Positions 58,880 through 64,000 of a DNA stretch of 64,000 nucleotides are shown piece after piece (position 1 is the stretch's first letter; each line of letters begins with the position of its first letter). Source of the DNA: an uncultured Allofournierella sp. Lineage in GTDB: Bacteria; Bacillota; Clostridia; Oscillospirales; Ruminococcaceae. The stretch covers positions 1 through 64,000 of the forward strand of contig CALWNE010000044.1 in NCBI GenBank assembly GCA_944382705.1. Direction: 5' to 3'. The notes below the pieces were generated by a model. The model was not told the DNA's origin and ran no database searches. It saw only the letters and a program-made list of their open reading frames with translations. A program made the position numbers and the translations under genes.

Positions 58880-59665
58880 ATGACAATTGCATTAGCGATT
58901 TCCATTGTGACTGCAGTAGGCTTCCTGGGTGCAGTGATTCTGGTGCTGGCTGCAAAATTTATGGCAGTGGAGGAGGACCCCCGCATTGGGCAGGTTTCCG
59001 GCTGTCTGCCCGGTGCAAACTGCGGCGCCTGCGGCTATGCAGGCTGTGCTGACTACGCCAAGGCCATTGTGGAGTCTGGCGCTGAGGTAAACAAGTGTGT
59101 GCCCGGCGGCGCAAAGTGCGCCGAGGATGTGGCCGCCCTTATGGGTGTGTCTGCTGGGTCTGCTGCGGTTGTAAAGGCAGTGGTGGGCTGCCAGGGCAAG
59201 CCTGGCGTGTGCGGACAGAAGTTTGATTACAAGGGCATTGCTACCTGTGCTGCCGCAGCTGCGCTGCATGGCGGCCCCAAGGCTTGCGTGCATGGCTGCA
59301 TGGGCCTGGGCGACTGTGTGCGTGCCTGCCCCTTTGATGCCATGCACATTGTGGAAGGCATTGCCCAGGTGGATGTGGATAAGTGCACCGGCTGCGGCGC
59401 CTGTGCCAAGGTGTGCCCCCATCAGGTGATTGAAATTTGTGCCAACACCCATGCAAAGCCTCAGGTGCGGTGCAACAACACCGAGCGGGGCGCCCAGGTA
59501 ATGAAGGAGTGCACCACTGGCTGCATTGGCTGCATGAAATGCCAGAAGGCCTGCCCCAGCGATGCCATCCATGTAACCAACAACCTGGCTCGCATTGATT
59601 ACGATAAGTGCACCGGCTGCGGTGCCTGCGTAACGGTTTGCCCCAAGCAGGTTATCGTGCGGTAA
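58880..59665 (+). CDS. rnfB: Rnf complex subunit RnfB
   Basis: A 261-residue ferredoxin-accepting subunit: an N-terminal membrane helix, a Cys-rich [4Fe-4S] module (CLPGANCGACGYAGC...CVPGGAKC), then four ferredoxin-type motifs including CTGCGACAKVCP and CTGCGACVTVCP. This gives a chain of Fe-S clusters. AAAGGAGG precedes the ATG. Last gene of the operon; a terminator follows. Confidence 0.97.
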   Translation: MTIALAISIVTAVGFLGAVILVLAAKFMAVEEDPRIGQVSGCLPGANCGACGYAGCADYAKAIVESGAEVNKCVPGGAKCAEDVAALMGVSAGSAAVVKAVVGCQGKPGVCGQKFDYKGIATCAAAAALHGGPKACVHGCMGLGDCVRACPFDAMHIVEGIAQVDVDKCTGCGACAKVCPHQVIEICANTHAKPQVRCNNTERGAQVMKECTTGCIGCMKCQKACPSDAIHVTNNLARIDYDKCTGCGACVTVCPKQVIVR

Positions 59666-59716
59666 AGCCAGACTGCAAAGCTGCTTTGCAGGTTTGAGCG
59701 ATTGTGCGTGAATAAC

Positions 59717-59753
59717 AAAAAATCACCCTGTCCGTCGGACAGGGTGATTTTTT
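59717..59753. terminator. terminator between rnfB and citrate synthase
   Basis: AAATCACCCTGTCC and GGACAGGGTGATTT form a perfect stem with A and T runs, serving both converging genes. Confidence 0.92.
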
Positions 59754-59818
59754 GTTGGATTGCAGCAAAGAAACAGCAGGGGAATGTTGGCTGAGGCCGG
59801 GCAGCGCAGGTGTGCCGT

Positions 59819-61189
59819 TTAATCCCGCTGTTCCAGAGGCTGGTATTCCCGGCGGGGCTGTACCGCCACATAGGCAGGGCGGATGATTTTGCTCATGTTA
59901 ATCAGCTCCTCCATCCGGTGGGCACTCCAGCCGGCAATGCGGCCCATGGCAAAGATGGGAGTATACAGTTCCGGAGGAAGGTCCAGCATACGGTACACAA
60001 AGCCGCTGTAAAAGTCGATGTTGGCGGAAACGCCTTTGTAGATGCGGCGTTTTTCCATAATCACCTGGGGCGCAAGCCGTTCCACAGCGGAGTAAAGCTC
60101 GTATTCCTCGTGCAGGCCCTTTTCCTGGCTGAGCTGCTCCACAAAGCTGCGCAGGATGCTTGCACGGGGGTCACTGATGGAATAAACTGCGTGCCCCATG
60201 CCGTAAATCAGGCCGCTTTTGTCGAAGGCGTTGCCTTCCAGCAGCTGGTTGAGATAATGGCAGATGGCGTCCTCGTCCGTCCAGTCCGGCAGGGTTTGTT
60301 TCATATCCTCAAACATCTGCACTACCTTAATGTTGGCACCGCCGTGGCGGGGGCCTTTCAGGCTGGCCAGTGCAGCGGCCATGCAGCTATAGGTGTCGGT
60401 GCCGGAACTGGTGACCACATGGGTGGTAAAGGTGGAGTTGTTGCCGCCGCCATGCTCGGCATGGAGCACCAGGCACAAATCCAGAATCCGGGCTTCCAGA
60501 GGGGTATAGGCCCTGTCTGGCCGCAGCAGGGTCAGAATGTTTTCCGCTGTGGAAAGCTCTGGCCGGGGGGCATGGATGTAAAGGCTGCTGCCGTTTTTGT
60601 AGTGGTTGTAAGCCTGGTAGCCATACACAGCAATCAGGGGGAAGATGGCAATCAGGTCCATGCACTGGCGGATTACATTGGGCAGGCTGATGTCGTCCGG
60701 CCGTTCGTCGTAGCTGCCCATGGTGAGCACGCACCGGGCCATCACATTCATCATATCCGGGCTGGGGGCTTTTAAAATCACATCCCGCACAAAGTTGGTG
60801 GGCAGACTGCGGTAAAAAGCCAGCTGCTGGTTAAAATCAGCCAGGGCCTGAGCATCCGGCAGCTGGCCAAACATCAGCAGGTAGGCAGTTTCTTCAAAGC
60901 CAAACCGGTTATCTTTTAAAAAGCCGTTCACCAGGTCCTGGATGGAATAGCCCCGGTAAAACAGCTGGCCCTCGCAGGGGACTTTTTCGCCATTGACCAG
61001 TTTGCTGCTCACAATCTCGCTGATTTCGGTGAGACCGGCTACCACACCGGTACCGTTCAGGTCACGCAGGCCCCGTTTTACATCGTAGCGCAGATAATCC
61101 TGGGGGTCAATCCGGCTGTTGCACAAGCAGGTTTGGGCCAGTGCTTCCTGTGCCGGGGTAACTTTAGAGTATTCCGAAAATTCTGCCAT
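59819..61189 (-). CDS. gltA: citrate synthase
   Basis: A 456-residue enzyme that joins acetyl-CoA and oxaloacetate. Active-site segments: HAEHGGGNN (His), IYGMGHAVYSISDPRA (His) and SANIDFYSGFVY (Asp). The length and N-terminal extension match the form common in Clostridia, some members of which are also 2-methylcitrate synthases. AGGAGGTA precedes ATG 61189; the upstream in-frame ATG lacks a site. It should supply 2-oxoglutarate for glutamate synthesis. Confidence 0.93.
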   Translation of the reverse strand: MAEFSEYSKVTPAQEALAQTCLCNSRIDPQDYLRYDVKRGLRDLNGTGVVAGLTEISEIVSSKLVNGEKVPCEGQLFYRGYSIQDLVNGFLKDNRFGFEETAYLLMFGQLPDAQALADFNQQLAFYRSLPTNFVRDVILKAPSPDMMNVMARCVLTMGSYDERPDDISLPNVIRQCMDLIAIFPLIAVYGYQAYNHYKNGSSLYIHAPRPELSTAENILTLLRPDRAYTPLEARILDLCLVLHAEHGGGNNSTFTTHVVTSSGTDTYSCMAAALASLKGPRHGGANIKVVQMFEDMKQTLPDWTDEDAICHYLNQLLEGNAFDKSGLIYGMGHAVYSISDPRASILRSFVEQLSQEKGLHEEYELYSAVERLAPQVIMEKRRIYKGVSANIDFYSGFVYRMLDLPPELYTPIFAMGRIAGWSAHRMEELINMSKIIRPAYVAVQPRREYQPLEQRD

Positions 61190-61496
61190 ATTGCAGTACC
61201 TCCTTTGCCTAAGGAATAAGATCCATTTTAGTTTATCTAATTTAATATAGCACAAAAGTAAAGCGAATTTTGTGAATAGAACCTTAATTTTTGTGAAAGT
61301 TAGCTGGCAACCCCTGATTTTGGGGTGTGCAGCAGGCGTTGCCGAAAAAATGGCAAGGGGTACTGCAATCTGTAGAGTTGGCTGTAAATCGGCCTGTAAT
61401 GCGGGTTTGCGGGGGATTAAGGCCGCAGAAAAACCAGTGCGGAACCGTGAGATTTGGATTTTTTAAAAATTTTTTTAAAAAATTTCAAAAAAGGGC

Positions 61497-61525
61497 TTGC
61501 ATTTTCGAGAAATGGTTGCTATAAT
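61497..61525 (+). promoter_or_regulatory. promoter of tRNA-Tyr
   Basis: TTGCAT (61497-61502), 17-bp spacer, TATAAT (61520-61525). Confidence 0.8.
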
Positions 61526-61569
61526 AAACAAGCACTCAGCGATGAGGGCAAACAAAAAGAATTGAATAT

Positions 61570-61654
61570 GGGAGTGTTCCCGAGCGGCCAAAGGGGGCAG
61601 ACTGTAAATCTGTTGCGTTTTGCTTCGGTGGTTCGAATCCACCCGCTCCCACCA
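61570..61654 (+). tRNA. tRNA-Tyr (anticodon GTA)
   Basis: The acceptor stem GGGAGTG pairs with CGCTCCC; discriminator A and CCA are encoded. The anticodon arm CAGA-CTGTAAA-TCTG gives GTA. The long variable arm is that of a class II tRNA, and the T-arm GGTGG-TTCGAAT-CCACC is perfect. Confidence 0.96.
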
Positions 61655-61689
61655 AAAAGAACAGACACGAATGTGTCTGTTCTTTTTTT
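61655..61689 (+). terminator. terminator after tRNA-Tyr
   Basis: AAAAGAACAGACAC and GTGTCTGTTCTTTT form the stem, followed by more Ts. Confidence 0.9.
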
Positions 61690-62166
61690 ATCCAAAACAA
61701 GTAAGGTGCCTCGGCTAAGTTGCAGGGGCATTGAGCCAATCGCTTTGGTTTTAAACATAAAGCAGATGGTTGCGTTGAAAACTAAACGGGCCGAAAAGCT
61801 TTTGGACAAAAGACGGTGGCGGTTGAGGGCTGCTGGCAACCAATACAGGCGGAGCCATTATACCCCGCTGCCGGGCTGGTTTTGTGAGAAGGTTAATTGG
61901 CTTTATGAAAAGGCTCACCTGAGGGAGAGGTGCCGGCCCAGAAACAATGCTGGCCCCGGAAAAGAGGATTAGCCCATGTTAAAGGGCAGTGCTGGCCCAG
62001 GGGCACGAAAAAACCGTTTATTTGCAAAAAATAAGGGATTCTTGTACAGCGCTGTATAACATGGTACACTAAAGTTCAATCAATGGATGGATAAACCCAG
62101 CCCGGCACCAACTGGATTGTTCAAAGGCTGGGGATACCATGAAGTGGAAGGGAAGCGCAGAATGCA
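61690..62166. other. intergenic region, no gene recognised
   Basis: Nearly 480 bases without a supported gene. The right end carries TTGTAC (62042) and TACACT (62065), 17 bp apart, as promoter of the TauE-like gene, with a palindrome TACAGCGCTGTA at 62045-62056 in the spacer. An open frame running on from the tRNA has no ribosome site. Confidence 0.55.
62045..62056. promoter_or_regulatory. 12-bp palindrome within the TauE-like gene promoter
   Basis: TACAGCGCTGTA lies between the -35 and -10 elements, a position suited to a repressor site. Confidence 0.4.
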
Positions 62167-62967
62167 ATGAGTATTGTACAATCCATGTTGTTTGCACTGG
62201 TTGGCTTTTTTGCATCTGTTGCAGGGGCAATCTGCGGCATAGGCGGCGGAGTTATCATGAAACCGGCGCTGGATTTGTTTGGGTGGGCCAGTGTTAGCAC
62301 CATAAGCTTTTTATCTGGCTGCACGGTACTGGCCATGAGCTGTTACAGCGTGATAAAGTCCATGCTGGCAAAGGAACAATCCGTCAACCTGAAAACCGCC
62401 ACGCCGCTGGCCTTTGGCGCAGCGGTAGGCGGTGTGCTGGGCAAGCAGATGTTTTCGGCGGTAAAAAACAGTTTGCCCAACCCGGATATGGTAGGCGGGG
62501 TACAGGCGGCTTGCCTGCTGGTGATTACCCTGCTGACCCTGCTGTATACCCTCAACAAAGAAAAAATCTCCACCTTACAGGTAACTTCGCTGGTTGCCTG
62601 TGGTACCATTGGGGTGCTGCTGGGGATTATGTCCAGCTTTTTGGGCATTGGCGGCGGCCCAATCAATTTGGTGGTTTTGTACTTTTTTTTCGGCATGGAT
62701 ACCAAAACCGCTGCGGCGAATAGCCTTTATATCATTTTGTTCAGCCAGGCCACCAGCTTTGCCACCACCCTGATTACCCGAACGGTACCCCAGTTTACAG
62801 CAATCACACTGGTGCTGATGGTGTTCAGCGGCATTCTGGGCGGTGCAGCGGGGCGCATTGTGAACAAACAAATGGACAACCAAAGGGTGGAAAAGCTGTT
62901 TGTGGGTTTGATGGGGCTTATCATCCTGGCCAGTGCTTACAATACATGGCAGTATATGATGCCATAG
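62167..62967 (+). CDS. TauE/SafE-family (TSUP) anion transporter
   Basis: A 266-residue membrane protein with about eight helices and the duplicated TSUP motif: GAICGIGGGVIMKP near residue 20 and SSFLGIGGGPINL near 160. The family moves sulfite, sulfoacetate or other organosulfur anions, often outward. The ligand is not indicated by neighbours. A GGAAGGGAAG stretch lies upstream of ATG; an earlier ATG is closed after two codons. Confidence 0.88.
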   Translation: MSIVQSMLFALVGFFASVAGAICGIGGGVIMKPALDLFGWASVSTISFLSGCTVLAMSCYSVIKSMLAKEQSVNLKTATPLAFGAAVGGVLGKQMFSAVKNSLPNPDMVGGVQAACLLVITLLTLLYTLNKEKISTLQVTSLVACGTIGVLLGIMSSFLGIGGGPINLVVLYFFFGMDTKTAAANSLYIILFSQATSFATTLITRTVPQFTAITLVLMVFSGILGGAAGRIVNKQMDNQRVEKLFVGLMGLIILASAYNTWQYMMP

Positions 62968-63057
62968 GTATGCCCCCAAAAGGCCCGATTGCCAGAGGAA
63001 TTGGTGAGGCTGTTCTTTTTTGGAGAAAAAGGATAATAAAAAATGCTGGAAAGAGGC

Positions 63058-63086
63058 TTGCAATTCTGCCAAAGATAGAGTATAAT
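63058..63086 (+). promoter_or_regulatory. promoter of tRNA-Leu
   Basis: TTGCAA (63058-63063), 17-bp spacer, TATAAT (63081-63086). Confidence 0.8.
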
Positions 63087-63106
63087 AGCTACTGTTCCAT
63101 AAAAAT

Positions 63107-63192
63107 GCCGGTGTGTCGGAATGGCAGACGATGCGGACTCAAAATCCGTTGGTGGCGACACCGTGTGGGTTCAAGTCCCACCACCGGCACCA
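63107..63192 (+). tRNA. tRNA-Leu (anticodon CAA)
   Basis: The acceptor stem GCCGGTG pairs with CACCGGC; discriminator A and CCA are encoded. The anticodon loop CTCAAAA gives CAA. A long variable arm and T-arm GTGGG-TTCAAGT-CCCAC complete a class II tRNA. Confidence 0.96.
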
Positions 63193-63225
63193 AAAATCCC
63201 GAATGCGATAGCATTCGGGATTTTT
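63193..63225 (+). terminator. terminator after tRNA-Leu
   Basis: AAATCCCGAATGC and GCATTCGGGATTT form a 13-bp stem around GATA, then Ts. Confidence 0.92.
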
Positions 63226-63320
63226 ACTTATTGGCGGTTTTACGCTTCACCAATTTGCACTGCCTGCCCGGGATTTTTGTAAGTGAATAGGTAATAAGTG
63301 AAGAAGGAAGGTGGAAACAT

Positions 63321-63603
63321 ATGAAACCAAAAACTTTTTATTCTATACTTTGCCTGATGTTTCTTTTGGGGGGCAGTTTGGAATATTCTGTGTATCGCTG
63401 CAATCCTTCCGTTGAAACTCTGCTACCTGTCTTTTGCAGCGATTATGCTGGTAAGTGTTGTCTCCGCGATAATGGATTTCTGCACGGCCAAACAGGACAC
63501 ACAAAAAAGAGACGACAAAATAAAAAATCCCCTGCTCTATCTATTCCCGTGTTTGGCCGCAGCGTGGCTCACCACATTTGTTGCTTGTGTTTTTGCAGCA
63601 TGA
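63321..63603 (+). pseudogene. small three-helix membrane protein, frameshifted in a G6 run
   Basis: After an AAGGAAGGTGG site, the frame opens MKPKTFYSILCLMFLLG and reaches six Gs at 63368-63373. Removing one G joins it to a second frame, AVWNILCIAAILPLKLCYLS and on to LTTFVACVFAA, stop at 63603, giving about 93 residues with three hydrophobic helices. As read, the first frame instead continues with poorly hydrophobic sequence to 63713. This is either a disabled gene, a phase-variable homopolymer switch, or a sequencing error. No family is recognised. Confidence 0.6.
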
Positions 63604-63635
63604 CTGTTGCATCTACACTGTTTTTATATTTCAAG

Positions 63636-63680
63636 ACGAGTGGTTTACAGCCTTTAAAGGCTGCAAACCACTCGTTTTTT
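63636..63680 (+). terminator. terminator after the frameshifted gene
   Basis: ACGAGTGGTTT.CAGCC pairs with GGCTG.AAACCACTCGT, followed by Ts. It lies just after the restored stop at 63603 and inside the longer unrestored frame, which supports the restored reading. Confidence 0.85.
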
Positions 63681-63756
63681 GCTGCCGCATCCTGTTTGAT
63701 TGTTCCAGAATAGGATTTTTGAGCCGGTGCCATGGGCACTTAAAAGGGGATAATTA

Positions 63757-63802
63757 AAAGGCACAGGCCCTGCTTGCCATGGGTAAGCAGGGCCTGTGCC
63801 TT
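63757..63802 (-). terminator. terminator of the partial gene at the right edge
   Basis: AAGGCACAGGCCCTGCTT and AAGCAGGGCCTGTGCCTT form an 18-bp stem; on the minus strand the sequence continues TTTTAATT. Confidence 0.8.
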
Positions 63803-63865
63803 GTTTAAGATATTTGTTTTGTCTGGATAAGCAGAACCGGCCGGACGATGCAGCCCGGCGGGGGA

Positions 63866-64000
63866 TTACAGGGCCTTTGCGTGGTGCTCCATGCAATAGG
63901 CGGCTTCTGCCTGGCCAAACCAGCCTTCCCCGGGGCCGATGTGGGGATACAGCTTGTTCAGCTCCGCCTGTTCCTGCGGGGTTAGCTGGGAGATATCCTG
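63866..64000 (-). CDS. C-terminal 44 residues of an unidentified protein (cut by the window edge)
   Basis: The minus-strand frame entering at 64000 reads QDISQLTPQEQAELNKLYPH and ends AAYCMEHHAKAL before a stop at 63866-63868. The frame has normal codon use for this genome and is followed by a strong terminator, so it is very probably the end of a real gene. Too little remains to name it. Confidence 0.6.
   Translation of the reverse strand, partial: QDISQLTPQEQAELNKLYPHIGPGEGWFGQAEAAYCMEHHAKAL

Noticed and set aside
61454..61972. 172-codon frame overlapping tRNA-Tyr
   Set aside because: It runs through the tRNA and its terminator and has no plausible start.

Overview
The window looks like a chromosomal segment of an anaerobic Firmicute of class Clostridia, probably Oscillospirales/Ruminococcaceae, in the broad neighbourhood of Gemmiger, Subdoligranulum and Faecalibacterium. 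That placement is inferred from gene content and the fairly GC-rich composition; no database was searched. Signs of anaerobic Gram-positive life are the class III ribonucleotide reductase, a full Rnf complex, a desulfoferrodoxin, a SpoVT homologue, CIRCE/HrcA control of heat shock, and strong AGGAGG ribosome sites. I see no insertion sequence, prophage or CRISPR array, and no rRNA. Three tRNA genes (Thr-TGT, Tyr-GTA, Leu-CAA) are present.

Layout. 0-3.5 kb: anaerobic ribonucleotide reductase operon (minus strand) with two NrdR boxes. The glycyl-radical tail is a separate 48-residue gene between nrdD and nrdG. 3.6-15.5 kb: housekeeping genes (YgjP-like protease, flippase, Y-family polymerase, TrmB, AlaX, LysR, MtnN, YchF). 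15.8-18 kb: OmpR-type two-component system. 18.3-26.2 kb: a long, mostly translationally coupled run starting at rpe. It contains a second, divergent RnfD-RnfE-RnfA-like membrane set that has lost all four [2Fe-2S] cysteines, then a degenerate glycoside-hydrolase-like protein, a DUF1015-like protein, a DEAD-box helicase and RlmA. 26.5-36 kb: envelope and transport genes, including a non-catalytic LCP-like protein, a MocR regulator with Arg at the expected PLP-lysine position divergent from an ECF vitamin transporter, a lipid kinase, an SGNH hydrolase, an ABC exporter and an SPFH protein. 36-41.7 kb: spoVT and hrcA-grpE-dnaK-dnaJ. 42-43.5 kb: an MFS transporter behind a 39-codon leader ORF and a terminator-like hairpin that hides its ribosome site. 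44-45.9 kb: a likely small RNA, an Rrf2 regulator and an RsuA-type enzyme. 46-52.6 kb: PucR-type regulator, FtsE, FtsX, LytM peptidase, a 37-residue membrane protein, CtpA and KsgA. 53.7-59.7 kb: canonical rnfCDGEAB, with RnfG extended by two extra FMN-binding repeats. 59.8-64 kb: citrate synthase, tRNAs, a TauE/SafE exporter, a frameshifted small membrane protein and a partial gene.

How it fits together. The canonical Rnf complex (ferredoxin:NAD+ oxidoreductase coupled to ion transport) and citrate synthase sit in energy and central carbon metabolism. FtsEX with the LytM peptidase is a cell-wall hydrolysis module for division or elongation. The most unusual item is the second RnfDEA-like set, which by its residues should not carry electrons the way Rnf does. 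Terminators, promoters and starts were read by eye and are approximate to a few bases.
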